Source: Helianthus annuus (Eukaryota > Streptophyta > Magnoliopsida > Asterales > Asteraceae). Taken from it: a stretch of 64,000 bases of DNA. The DNA lies in contig NC_035449.2 of assembly GCF_002127325.2 (NCBI RefSeq), positions 146,023,946 through 146,087,945 of the forward strand, read 5' to 3'. This document shows, in pieces, positions 31,595 to 43,257 of this stretch (position 1 is the stretch's first letter; the number at the start of each line of letters is the position of its first letter). The translations under genes were made by a program, and so were the position numbers. The notes beneath the pieces were generated by a model. That model was not told where the DNA came from. It made no database searches and saw only the letters and a program-made list of their open reading frames with translations.

Positions 31595-31651
<57 letters not shown>

Positions 31652-31966
31652 ATCTATATAACTAAAATCTTTATCAATAATATTAATAATAGGTTTAGAA
31701 TCAAATACAAAGATTCAAAAAATAAGAAGTCGTACAAAGGGTATCAAATAGACTCTGATTGATCTCATTCAACCGACATTAGAGCTGTCTTATCGAACTC
31801 TACGACATTAATTAATATGTACGAGTTGATGGGTTACATTTATGTTAACTCATTTATGTTAATATGGTATGTAAATGTCTCTGTCTTTGTTTTGCATTTA
31901 CAGGAAATATCTATACTATATAGTTTAAATTGTTCAACCCGTGTAACACACGGGGAACTAACCTAG
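31257..31966 (+). mobile_element. Short non-autonomous Helitron
   Basis: The 710-bp element begins TCTATACTATATAATAAAAG, the usual plant Helitron 5' end, inserted after an A. It ends CTAG before a T. The 3' hairpin is at 31938-31954 (CCCGTGT, loop AAC, ACACGGG), 9 bp before CCTAG. There is no TSD, as expected. The interior has repeated AATATTTAATCTAATCTAA units and a (TA)n run at about 31595-31647. There is no Rep/helicase ORF. Confidence 0.85.
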
Positions 31967-32783
31967 TACCTAAATAAAACTAAATGTAAAGGTCAATTTT
32001 AGCTCTTATTCTATTTCACAACTTGCATTCCCAATTGACAAGGCAATTCATCAAAATCATATGACCCTTCATTACCAACAATTCCATAATCATCAATCAA
32101 TAGACTATATCGTTGAGGTTGAATACAGTCGTCTAAGCGTCTAATGCAAATGTGGTGTAGTCACTTGAAGCATATGTCTTTATTCTCTTCGGGTATTGGA
32201 TAGTGCTGGTGCAGGTTGGTTCTTTGCACTTCAGTTGATGCTTTAAATCACACTACACATGTTCATATATATAAGAACATTTTACCCTTTTATATAATCT
32301 GAAAAGTACTCGTCCCAAGTGCATGTCATAAGCTGGTTATCATACCAACCACATCGCCTTTGTGATTGTTGGTGTGACGTTTTCATTGGGTTAATTAACT
32401 ACTAGCAGTTTTGAGTTATGGCGTTAATCAATAACATATCATTAGATGGTCTTTTGTCATCAAAAAGTTATTAAAATTGCATTCAAACATGTTCAGGATT
32501 GAAACTAACGTCGCTAAAAGGGTGATAACCAACACAAGATGAGAACACAAGCTATGATCATCATCAAATGTAGAAAAAAAGAACTTTTTTGATCTAATTA
32601 CAGAGCCAAAAACAATGCTAATAATCTGAATTTGGATTTCAAAAACCTAGGTCAGAGTTCAAAGGACATTCACCCCCCTCGGAAAGCAGGCAGAGCTCTA
32701 TCATATACTGCCGTAACGCCACCAGAGATAAACTAGATACTGGTGTGCACCCGGCAATCCCCATTCGATATCTTTGACAACCC
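31967..32783 (-). other. 3' flank and probable 3' UTR of CSN7
   Basis: The sequence follows the CSN7 stop codon on the minus strand. I see no other gene. The Helitron ends 817 bp past the stop. Confidence 0.5.
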
Positions 32784-35700
32784 TCATCCCATCGGATGCC
32801 GTCTCCTGCACAGATCATATCAACATCTCGTTTATACCATAACGATCTACTAATTTTCAGTTTGCCAAATTTCAAATATAAAATTACTGAATTGCCCCTA
32901 CCTAATCATTTGTGAGAGCCACCTACCTCTTCCTACATGAACAAATTTGAAGTACTTTACCAATTGCGGTGATAAGGTTGGCGGTTGCCAGTTTCGACCC
33001 GTTTTAACTACATACGGGTTAATTTGGGTTATGTTTCATCTCTAATGGGTCATATGGTTGAGCTAGATGATTTAACTCAAAAACAGGTTGAAAGTCGTCC
33101 GAAATGTACTCACATGCATAGTTATAGAGTTTCTGAACAAGTTAAACACATTGATTCTTAGGCCCAACCTGACCAACTTTGACCCATTACTCGACCATTT
33201 GACCTGCCCATTTTGTAATTCCCAGTGGCGATGACAGTTCACAAAGCTACTAGTATTCAATCAAGAAAATAACTGGTTGCTTTCCTTTACGCCTACGGCT
33301 GGTAAAAGCCAACTCTAGAAAAGAATTTGTCTCTTGTCTATTGGTATGTCCATACTTGACACTGTAGTGATAATGGTACCCCTATGACATCATGATTCCA
33401 CCATGAGAACAGTAATAAGACCCACAAAATGCAGGCGAATATTTACCTCTTGGATCGTCGGTCTTCACCAAAATCCATTATTCCACCAGGTTCAGCGAAA
33501 CGCCCGTGCCCTCGGAAGTCAATGTCAGCCGCCTGCTCATAGTGAATAACATCTGCCACAACGTAAGTATGACACATCGACAAAAACACATAGGCTTTGC
33601 CTGGTATCAGACACTCGTGATTCGGAAAATTATCAAACCAAGAATAAAAGAGCGGTATTGACCTTGAGGGAGAGTGCATTCTTCGCTTCTTCAAGCATTT
33701 CAACATTTTCCTTTTTATGTTTCTTGTCCAGCTCACTCATGGAGTCTGCCCATTTTATCTTTTCTTGAATTGTAATAAGTAAGCCGTCTGATGTACCCAA
33801 CCTACGAAATGTCATTAATCAGAGCCACGATACGTGATTTATTATATAGAAGATAACAAATTAATTATTCAAAAAAATGTTGTTTTCCAAAACATCCTGA
33901 AGAACGTGTTTTAGCATCAAATGTAAAGAAATGGTAAATATAATTTGAGATTACCAATCTGAGAGTGTATGCATCATGTCCCCTAATTGACCGGGCCTGA
34001 GATCCCTGCCTGCTGCAAATTGCACCTACAATAGCCCAAACTATTAAAGCAAGTTAAGAAAAAAAAATCTGCATATGCTAAATTATAGATATTAAACTAG
34101 AAAGAACTATAAATAAAAAGATACGGTCACACCTCAAAAAATCTCCTCTGCTGATCTAGCTTGCCCCTTACTATGCCCTATACAGATAACAAAATGAAGC
34201 TTTGAGTAACAAAATGCCCTATACAGATAATATTAATTTTAAAACCAACACACAGAGAATAAGTCAAGATAAAAACAAGTACCAAGTTTTAGTTTAAAAT
34301 AGTTACAAGTAAATTCCCTCAAATAAACAAAACTATATAGCTCAACATATGTCATAATTATTGGAAATGACAGAATCACCTACCACATACATGCACTCGT
34401 TGATAAGAAAATCTTCAAGCTCACGGACATTTACCACGTCCAATTCATGCATCAGCACATCATAGGGGAGTACCTAAAAGTACCCGACATCAAAATCCAA
34501 GAATAGCATAAGCGTAGAAGACAACAACATAAAATAACAAATATATATGATTCATACGTTCATCTAGCTTGGAGCTTGGTACCATATAAACGGCACAACC
34601 CGGTTCCTAATTTTGTGATCAAAATACCCAAAACTAACTTAAGTGATCATCACTGCTACCAATACATACAGGGTAAATTACCTTGTTAGCCTCAGCTAAT
34701 GTGAGCATGGTGAGTTGCTTTAACTTGAGGACCTGTTCAGGGATCAACTGCGGGAGTTTACTAGCATTACCTACAATAATGAATACAAAGTAAAAACTTT
34801 TGGCTCCCCCATACAACATGAAAAATTGTTCAATTTGTTAATCATTAATGTTTTAAAAATCACATTAATCTTGAAGTCAATATGAACATGTTAAAGATTC
34901 GAAACTTTTTATTTAATATAAGAAATATGATGTGTCAGTGTAATTGTCTATGTATTTACCATATCTGTGTTGCTACTTAACCATTCTACTTTCCAATAAA
35001 ATATTATACAGAAATGAGCTTAATTAATTTTAACAACATATACATAATCATGGACTGCTGTTGAATTTTGTGACGAAAAAGGTAGAAAACCTACAGTTGT
35101 ATTGACTCCATGTTCCATGAGCAAACATCTGAAGTAAATCAAGGTATTTAGAATCTTCTGTTCCTTGAAGCTGCACGGTAATCGACTGATCAGAAGATAG
35201 AAAAAAGAAGAAAATTACAGAACTTGCAACAACACTTCTAGATAACATAGCATTGCAAGAAGTCACTTAAGTCCATCACCATTGCGAATCATTAAGGCAT
35301 AAAACTACTCATTATGGTGCATGTATAAATGAGCATGTTGCAAAAGTATTGCTGTATAATTAGACACCATTGATCCTGATTATAAGTTATTGCACTAAGT
35401 TCTAGAAATCTAAGCATATGACACCACATGATCCCAAGTTTCCTCTCAAGCAACTACTGCAATTTTCAATCTCCATTTACCTACTCTTCCCTTGTTAACA
35501 TGTGAAAGAAACCATTCCAGTAACATCTTATGAACTTATGAGTAAGAACTAAGAACATTGTTGGTAGAAATTGGAACTTGGAAGGAGGTCTAACTGTCAC
35601 TTGGTTTAGTAGTTAATAGGCAATAACGATCAGTGATCACAACAATAACTGTGGTTGGTTGTATTGGTTAGTTGAACAAACACGATCTGAGCAGAGTGTG

Positions 35701-36579
35701 AAGTGAGCATATTCTTAAGGGGCCTCAAACGAGAGATTTGTTGCACTGTAAAGATGTTCAAACCAAAGACTTTACGAAATGCTCATTCCCCAGCACAACT
35801 ACAGGAGATGTCTAATACAACAATATGATCAGCAAATCGCCACCAAAATTTGATTACAGGAAGTTACAAACCCTGCCGTATCTAAACCAATTCACGAGCA
35901 CTCTACAATAACCACTGGGTATGCACAACTCCTAGAAGTTGACAATTAAGGAAATTGGGGCCAAGAAATCAAACGTCGAGAGCTTTTTTGTGCACGCGCA
36001 AGTTTACTCCGGTCACAAATGCAAGAAAAAGAAACTGTTCATTGGTGAGGTTGATAATGCAAGTCAAATCAAAGAAGCAGCACTCAGGAATAAGAAAAAG
36101 CAGCTGCTCAACGGTGTATTAATATTGTTACCAATACAAATTGGTAGAAGTCTAATTGTCAATTAATTTGGTAGTTAAAGGCAATAACTATCAATAACAA
36201 TAACTGCACCAAAAACTATATATCTAACAAACATGAAAACTCAGAAAATAACCAATTCAATTAACCTCTACAAATCATAAACCCTAACTCACAAAAACAA
36301 ACTACTAGCACCATCATCAACAACAACAATTAGTCAAGTACACAACAAAAAAGAAACACCGATCATATGAACATAATAAGACTGAAATTTATAAACAATT
36401 GCAAAACTTGAAACCTCAAGAAGATTCGGTACGGAAAGGATCTCGGTGAAAGCGAAGAGAGAAGGATGTGACGTAGCTTGAACAATGATGTTTACGAGTG
36501 ATGATGTTGAACCGTTAATGGTGGACGCTTGTTTGACGAAGTGTTGGATATGTTCTGCTTGCATTTGCTCGATATCCAT
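32784..36579 (-). CDS. CSN7: COP9 signalosome complex subunit 7, intact nine-exon gene
   Basis: The coding exons on the minus strand are 36579-36415, 35170-35095, 34770-34682, 34473-34384, 34177-34133, 34025-33955, 33801-33663, 33532-33447 and 32805-32784. All introns are GT-AG and the sum is 783 nt, 260 residues plus stop, the length of Arabidopsis CSN7 (FUS5). The start is MDIEQMQAEHIQ, conserved in plants. Recognisable blocks are ATSHPSLFAFTEIL, YLDLLQMFAHGTW, LKLKQLTMLTLAEANK, DVVNVRELEDFLINECMY, FAAGRDLRPGQLGDM and IKWADSMSELDKKHKKE (PCI domain then helical tail), with a basic end RRRHPMG. CSN7 is a PCI subunit of the nuclear COP9 signalosome, which removes Nedd8/Rub1 from cullins and represses photomorphogenesis. 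Intron 1 is the longest, about 1.24 kb. An in-frame ATG at 36639 would add 20 residues and is less likely. No disabling change was found. Confidence 0.96.
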
Positions 36580-36806
36580 GATGATGATGATGATCTCTAC
36601 AGTGCGAGATCGAAGTTTAACAGGATTATATGATGGCAATCAATGGCGATTGTAGAAAATTCTTGAGTTAGGGTTTGAAATCAGAAAGAGGGGTTTTGAG
36701 GGGGTTTTGATCAGACTACTTTTGCGGACTCTTTTTATAGTTAATTTCAATAACCACCCTTATGTTTTAGTGAGACGCCAGCATTTCCCACCAAGGTCGT
36801 AATTAT
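36580..36806 (-). promoter_or_regulatory. CSN7 5' UTR and proximal promoter region
   Basis: About 230 bp separate the CSN7 start from the hAT MITE. The first part (ATGATGATGATGAT near 36578-36592 on the plus strand, with CT-rich text) is probably 5' UTR. I cannot point to a firm TATA box. Confidence 0.4.
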
Positions 36807-37237
36807 CAAGGTTGGAGAACTCGCTAGTTGCTGGTCGGTCGATGAGGTGGAGACTAACTACTAGTCGGGATTACTGGTGATTAATCGGATTGAATTTTTT
36901 ATATGTAATTTTCAGTTTTATGTATACATGTACACATTTTTATATGTAAATATTTTAAGTAGTTAGGTTTTAACTTTTACTCAACTCATTTTCTTAAGTA
37001 TACAAGATTAATTGTTGGAATTCACATAGTTTGGTTGGAAATTGTCCGGAATATACAGGTTTTTTGCCGGAATCTGGTCGGAATCGCCGATTTTTGGCTG
37101 GCCGACTAGGTCTGACTAGGTCCGACTAGGTCCGACTAGCGATTAATGGACTAATTAATAAAAAATTACTCAGTTACTGGCCGACTAACGATTAATCGTC
37201 GACTAGTTGCTGCCTAGTCGCGACTTTTATAACACAG
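36807..37237. mobile_element. hAT-type MITE upstream of CSN7
   Basis: The 431-bp element is flanked by an identical 8-bp TSD, GTAATTAT (36799-36806 and 37238-37245). Its ends are imperfect inverted repeats, CAAGGTTGGAGAACTCGC and the complement of GCGACTTTTATAACACAG. The interior has tandem GGTCCGACTA units at about 37108-37140 and CGATTAAT words. There is no transposase. Confidence 0.88.
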
Positions 37238-37585
37238 GTAATTATAGTAAAAATAGGGTCATGGTAGGCCTGTGTTTCGCGGCTCAGAGAGCGGTTTTTC
37301 TTTATTTCACCGCACGACACGTAGAATATTCGAAAGATATAGTTTTAGTTTGTTACGTGTAGAAACTCGATCGGTATTTATTTGATTTGTTACGGCATCA
37401 TCATAGCCTCAACCCATCAATAACACTAAAAAAATTGTAAGTAAAGGTAAATAACAAAACTAAAAAAGGAGTATGTTGCTCTCTTTTATATGACTTTATT
37501 TCATCATCAAATTATTAGAGTTGAATAAATAGGTTATAAGGATTCAAAGATATTAGAGTTAAATTATTAAACTAAAAAAGTATTA

Positions 37586-37786
37586 AGAACAAAAGAGCTC
37601 CAAACATCACAATATGGACCAATCCTAACGAATATAGACATAATATACAATCATTTCCCTATTTTAATTCGTCGACGATTACAATTAACACATGTATGTA
37701 TGTGTGATATATTATGTATTGGTTTGAATTAATAGAACAAAAGAGCTCCAAACATCACAATATGGACCAATCCTAACGAATATAGA
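37586..37786. repeat. 53-bp perfect direct duplication
   Basis: Positions 37586-37638 (AGAACAAAAGAGCTCC... to ...GAATATAGA) recur exactly at 37734-37786, 95 bp further on. Confidence 0.9.
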
Positions 37787-37799
37787 ACGGATGATGACG

Positions 37800-37968
37800 G
37801 TCTCTGTTGGAAAGTGGAGGGTTTTGGCGAAATTGTTGTGGGTGAGAGGGTTAGAGTGTGGAAATGTGTTTGTTGGCCGGATTTAGCGGTGCCGGAGATG
37901 GATGGTGGAACGGTGGGTTAGTGTGAGGGTTTTGAGAGGAAATTGGGGTGGAAAGAGATGAAGAAGTG
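37800..37968 (-). pseudogene. Possible broken transit-peptide exon
   Basis: On the minus strand from about 37968 the reading is MIITSSSLSTPISSQNPHTN, rich in Ser/Thr/Pro and poor in acids like a chloroplast transit peptide. A stop follows after about 41 codons, then a similar composition in another frame. No mature protein is recognisable. It may be the abandoned 5' end of a gene or simple-sequence chance. Confidence 0.25.
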
Positions 37969-39936
37969 ATGATCATGTGTGTTGTTTTGGGCGTTATATG
38001 CAATGTGTATAATGAAATTACCAAGATACCCTCATACTATTCATAAGGTTTGCTTATTAATAGATGGTAATAGATGGTAATTGTAGTATATACATTTTGT
38101 GGTTTTTTAAGTACATTTTGATCTTAGTATATTAATTTTTGAAAAAAAAAATTAAAAAAAAAATTCGGGTTGAACGGGTCATGTTCGAGCCAACCTGTGA
38201 ACATTCAGGCTGGTTTCGGGTTCATATATATGAGATGATTTTCTGGTTTTGGTCGTGTTTGGGTTCGTCTAAAATTTCTGGGTCGAGTTGAAGCCGTAAA
38301 CCTGCGAACACGACCAGTTTAGCACCCTACGTCATAGTCATGACGAGGAGGTGGTGATTAGCATATGAGAATTGTGAGATTAGTTTAGGGTTCGGAAGGG
38401 GTGGAGGGGATGATGATAGCTGTATTTTTAAGCTTTAGTCATTATAAGTTTTTAACATTCAGTTCCTTTTATATGTTTGCCAATCTAACACATTACAATT
38501 TTTTTAACAGAATCAATTCCAATTTCATCAAATTTTATTTCCTTTGAAGCATTCCAATTCCCTAAAAAATATTCTACGAACCTAACTACCCCTTAGTTGT
38601 AATTATGTTACTTAGTTGTAAACAATAGAAAACATGTGTAGTTTTAGAAAGGGTCTACATATTCACACACCCAATTGCCTATTTCCACACTCTTCAAGAC
38701 GCCTCGTATAGACCTATACGAGGCGTAAACCTTTCTCAATTTCCAAGAGAATCTCTGGTTATGTCATATTTTGTCTTATTTGCCTCGTATACGCCTCTTA
38801 CAGGCCTATACTGGGCGTCTAGGCGAAAAAAAGACTATTTAGCCCCTGATTTAGGCCTATACTGGGGGTAAATTTGTCTTCTCTTATATGCCTCGTATAG
38901 GCCTATACTGGGCGTCTTGAAGGGTTTTTTTTTTTAACAAACATTTTATACAATATTAATCGTTTTAGCAAACTTTTATACAAAAACAAGTTTTTTTATT
39001 TTAAATAATTAATATTAGGACCCCTCGTTGGTGTTTTTTTGAGTTGAAAAATGGATGTTTTGGTAGGGTAATTTGATTGTTTTTTGAGGGTGGTGTTTTT
39101 TTGAGTAAAAAAATGGGTGTTTTGGTGGGGTAATTTTAGTTGTTTTTTAAGAAAAGTTACATTTTTTTATAAAAATATTTTACCGTTTTCAAGATCGGCC
39201 TTTAAAAATATTTGATCGTAGAAATATTACATTGTTTTTAACATATAGTGTGGTATAGGTCTCGTATAGGTCCCTTATAGGTCTTGTATAGGCCTATCGA
39301 CGTATACGGGTGTTGTATCATATCCTATATTATCGTATCGTATTGTATTGTATTGTATCGTATAGTGTAGTATAAGTCTCGTATAGGTCTCGTATAGACC
39401 TATATGGGATCTATACGAGACTTATACTATACACTATACGATACCATACCATACTATACGATACAATACAATACGATACTATCGTATCATATAGTGTAGT
39501 ATAGGTCCCTTATAGGTCTCGTATAGGTCTATCGACGTATACGGGTGTTGTATCATATAGTTTCGTATCGTATCGTATCGTATAGTGTATAGTATAAGTC
39601 TAGTATGGGTCCCCTAGAGGTCTTGTATAAGCCTATAGGCCTAAACGGGACCTAAACCACACGTATACGGGTCTTGTATCATATCCTATAGTTTCGTATC
39701 GTATCGTATAGTGTAGTATAAGTCTCGTATAAGTCTTGTATAGGCCTATCGTGTTGTATCGTATCGTATAGTATAGTATAAGTCTCGTATAGACATCGTA
39801 TAATTAATATTAGTGTTATTATAACTAATATGTTTTTTTTATAATTAATATTAGTGTTATTGATATTAATATGAGTTTTTTATAATTAATATTAGTGTTA
39901 TTGATATTTAAAAAAGAAAACAAAAAAAATTAAAAA

Positions 39937-41095
39937 TAGACGCCCAGTATAGGGCTATACTGGGCGTATACGAGAGGTCCAAAAGACCATTTTACCCCTG
40001 AATTATGCCTATACTGGGGGCAAAACAGGGTTATAATGATCTTTTGGACCCCTCGTATACGCCCAGTATAGCCCTATACTGGGCGTCTATTTTTATTTTT
40101 TATTTTTTTCTTTTTTATATATTTAAAAAGAGAAAACAAAAAAAAATAGACGCCCAGTATAGGGCTATACTAGGCGTATACTGGTGTCCAAAAGACCATT
40201 ATAGCCCTGTTTTGCCCCCAGTATAGGCCTAAAGCAGGGGTAAAATGGTCTTTTGGACCCCTCGTATACACGCAGTATAGCCCTATACTGGGCGTCTATT
40301 TTTAATTTTTTTTGTTTTTTTTTTAATATTTAAAAAGAGAAAACAAAAAAAATAAAACTAGACGCCTAGTATAGGGCTATACTGGTAGGGCTGTAAACGA
40401 GCCGAGTCGAGCCGAGCTAGACTCAGCTCGAGCTCGGCTCGAACTCGATTCGAGCTGGCTCGGCTCGAGCTCGAATTTCAAATCGAGCTGAGATTTGAGG
40501 CTCGAGCTCGGCTCGATTAGAATTCGAGCTAGCTCGGCTCGGCTCGATCTAGCTCGAACTAACAAAGAACCGCAAAATTTATTACTTAAAAAGCCTTTAA
40601 AAATGAATTTCTTCATAGCCTAAGGGCCATAATTGCCATTTAATTTAACCATATGGCTAAATATGCAAATATAAATAGTTAATTCACTTTCTCCTTGTCT
40701 TTACCTTCTTTTATAGGGGAGATACACTCTTAGTTTTTGTTTTCTAAGCGATGTGGGACAAAAAAATGAAGGATGTAAACCTTATCGAGCCAGCTCACGA
40801 GCTCACGAGCCGAGCCAGACCAAGCTCGAGCTCGGCTCGTTTATAAATCGAGCCGAGCCGAGCTGGCTCGTTTACAACCGAGCCAATTTCGAGCCGAGCT
40901 TTCTTCGAGTTTTTTTCGAGCGAGTTTCGAGCGAGCTGCGAGCCACGAGTTTTTTGAACACCCCTATATACTGGGCGTATACGAGGGATCCAAAAGACCA
41001 TTTTACCCCTGTTTTGCCCCCAGTATAGGCTTAATTCAAGGGTATAATAGTCTTTTGGTCCTCATAGACGCCCATTATAGCCCTATACTAGACGT
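39937..41095. repeat. Three tandem hairpin units at the centre of the fold-back element
   Basis: Units of roughly 210 bp each read TAGACGCCCAGTATAGGGCT ... CCAAAAGACCATTTTACCCC ... and back. Each is a near-perfect palindrome about 150 bp long flanked by A-rich or T-rich linkers. Unit 1 is at about 39937-40095 and unit 2 at about 40147-40300. Unit 3 is at about 40360-41095, split by the hAT MITE at 40386-40966. Confidence 0.8.
40386..40966. mobile_element. hAT-type MITE rich in GAGCTCGGCTCG words
   Basis: The 581-bp element is flanked by identical TATACTGG (40378-40385 and 40967-40974). Its ends are TAGGGCTGTAAACGAGCC and the complement of TTTTTTGAACACCCCTA. Subterminal arms of GAGCCGAGC/GCTCGGCTCG repeats are inverted relative to each other. 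The class is widespread in plants. Confidence 0.9.
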
Positions 41096-41119
41096 CTATT
41101 TTTATTTTATTTTTTGTTT

Positions 41120-41450
41120 TCTCTTTTTAAATACCAATAACACTAATATTAATTATAAAAAACTCATATTAACTATAATAACACTAATATTAATTATAAT
41201 AACTCATATTAATTATGATAACATTAATATTAATTATAAAAAACTCATTTTAGTATCAATAACACTAATATTAATTATAAAAAACTCATATTAATTATAA
41301 TAACACTCTTATTAATTATAATAACTCATATTAATTATAATAACACTAATATTAATTATAAAAAACTCATACTAATATCAATAACACTAATATTAATTAT
41401 AAAAAACTCATATTAATTATAATAACACTAATATTAATTATATGATGCCT
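41120..41450. repeat. Tandem AACACTAATATTAATTATAA array
   Basis: About seven units of 40-60 bp lie in the right arm. A shorter inverted counterpart is at 39790-39910 in the left arm. Confidence 0.75.
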
Positions 41451-41835
41451 ATACGAGACTTGTACTAAACTATACGATACGATACAACACGATAGGCTTA
41501 TACAAGACCTATACGAGACTTATTGGATACGATACCACATCCATAGGCACATACAATGCCTATACGAGACCTATACGAGATTTATACTACACTATACGAT
41601 ACGATACGATATGATACGATATAATACAATACGATACTAGACTATTGGATAAGATACAACACTCGTATAGGACTATAGGTGTGGTTTTGGTCCCGTTTAG
41701 GCCTATAGGCTTATACAAGACCTATAGGGGACCTATACTAGACTTATATTATACACTATACGTTACGATACAACGCCCGTATACGTCGATAGGCCTATAC
41801 AAGACCTATAAGGGACCTATACTACACTATATGTT

Positions 41836-43257
41836 GAGTTAACTGCCATTTTCGTCCCTGTGGTTTGGTCACTTTGGCCATTTCAGTCCAGTTTTTAAAA
41901 ATGCGCCATTTTCCTCCCCGACGTTCTGGAAAGGTGCCATTTCAGTCCAAAAATCATAACCCAGTTAAGTCGGTTAGTAAATAAGGACTGATTGTGTAAA
42001 TTTGTAACATAAAGGACTGATTGTGTAAATTTGTAACACCACCACCACTAGCCCTGCCACCACCACCACTCCGCTGCCACCACCACCACCACCACCGCCG
42101 CCACCACCACCACTCCGCTGCCACCGCCACCACCACCACTCCGCTGCCACCACCACCACCACCACCACCGCCACAACACCACTCCGCTGCCACCGCCACC
42201 ACCACCACTCCGCTGCCACCACTACCACCACTCCGCTGCCACCGCCACCACCAATTTTGTTGATGATAATGTTGTTGCTGATAATGTTGTTGCTGCTGTT
42301 ACTGTTGCTTCCTTCAAATATTAATAGAGGCGATGATGATGATGATGAATTTGTCGTTCATCACCGCACCACCACAGCCCTGCCACCACCACTCTCACAG
42401 ATGTCAACAGTGTCATCTCCCCCAAAGCGGTCAACAGAAGGTCAAACAGGAAAGTCAATGGCTCAAATTAACGACCAAAATTAGGTTATATTCCAATTAA
42501 CCTGGTGCAAACATTGTACAAGTATAAACGAATGAACCGGAACAAGAAAAACGAACCGTTAACGGCTGGAACGACGTGTTGACTGATTCCGGCCACTGTG
42601 AAGATTCTGGCGAAGTTGCAGGTTTGGTTCCGGCTAAAATTGATGTGTTTGAGCATTGTGAGGGGTGTAAAATGTTTGTGGGGATCTAAGGAACTTCAGA
42701 TGTCTGTTCAATTCGACCCAGATCGACAGAAACAGAAGATTAACACGTGGGGGTGTGGGGTATCGGAAAGATGGTCGGATTTACTCCGGTCACCGGAGTA
42801 TAGAGGTAAAGGTGATGGTGGTGGTGATTGCAGAGCATAGAGAGAGAGAGAGAGTAGAGAGAGAGTGTGTGGTGGTGGTGATGGCAGCGGTGGTGGTGGT
42901 GGCAGGGCTGTGGTGGCGGTGGCGGTGGTGGCAGCGGAGTGGTGGTGGTGGTGGCAGGGCTATGGTGGCGGTGGTGGCGGTGGTGGCGGTGGTGGTGGTG
43001 GTGGTGGTGGTGGTGGCAGCGAAGTGGTGGTGGTGGCAGGGCTAGTGGTGGTGGTGTTTAATATTTACTTAAATGGTCCTTTATGTTACAAATTTACACA
43101 ATCAGTCCTTATTTACTAACCGACTTAACTGGGTTATGATTTTTGGACTGAAATGGCACCTTTCCAGAACGTCGGGGAGGAAAATGGCGCATTTTTGAAA
43201 AATGGACTGAAATGGCCAAAGTGACCAAACCACAGGGACGAAAATGGCAGTTAACTC
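41836..43257. mobile_element. Second non-autonomous Mutator-like element
   Basis: The 1422-bp element has inverted ends starting GAGTTAACTGCCATTTTCGT. They extend about 200 bp inward, through TAAATAAGGACTGATTGTGT to mirrored (CCA)n and (TGG)n tracts at about 42030-42250 and 42860-43055. The 9-bp TSD CTATATGTT (41827-41835 and 43258-43266) is exact. The middle 600 bp has no recognisable gene; it could be captured host sequence. It inserted in the right arm of the fold-back element. Confidence 0.9.

Larger units (their letters stand above)
37246..38642. other. Intergenic stretch with local duplications
   Basis: The stretch contains a 53-bp direct duplication (37586-37638 and 37734-37786) and a possible relic of a transit-peptide exon on the minus strand (37790-37970). 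A GGGTT/CGGGTTCA-rich block at 38165-38335 looks like a diverged transposon fragment. No intact gene. Confidence 0.55.

Noticed and set aside
35939..36166. 75-codon plus-strand ORF
   Set aside because: Lies in intron 1 of CSN7 on the other strand and has no recognisable content.
40005..41028. ORFs with YRAILGVYWCPKDHYSPVLP-type repeats
   Set aside because: They arise from the palindromic GCCCAGTATAG units of the fold-back element and recur because the units recur.
41954..43119. Gly/Val/Trp- and His/Pro-rich ORFs
   Set aside because: Translations of (CCA)n and (TGG)n tracts in the MULE arms, open in several frames at once.
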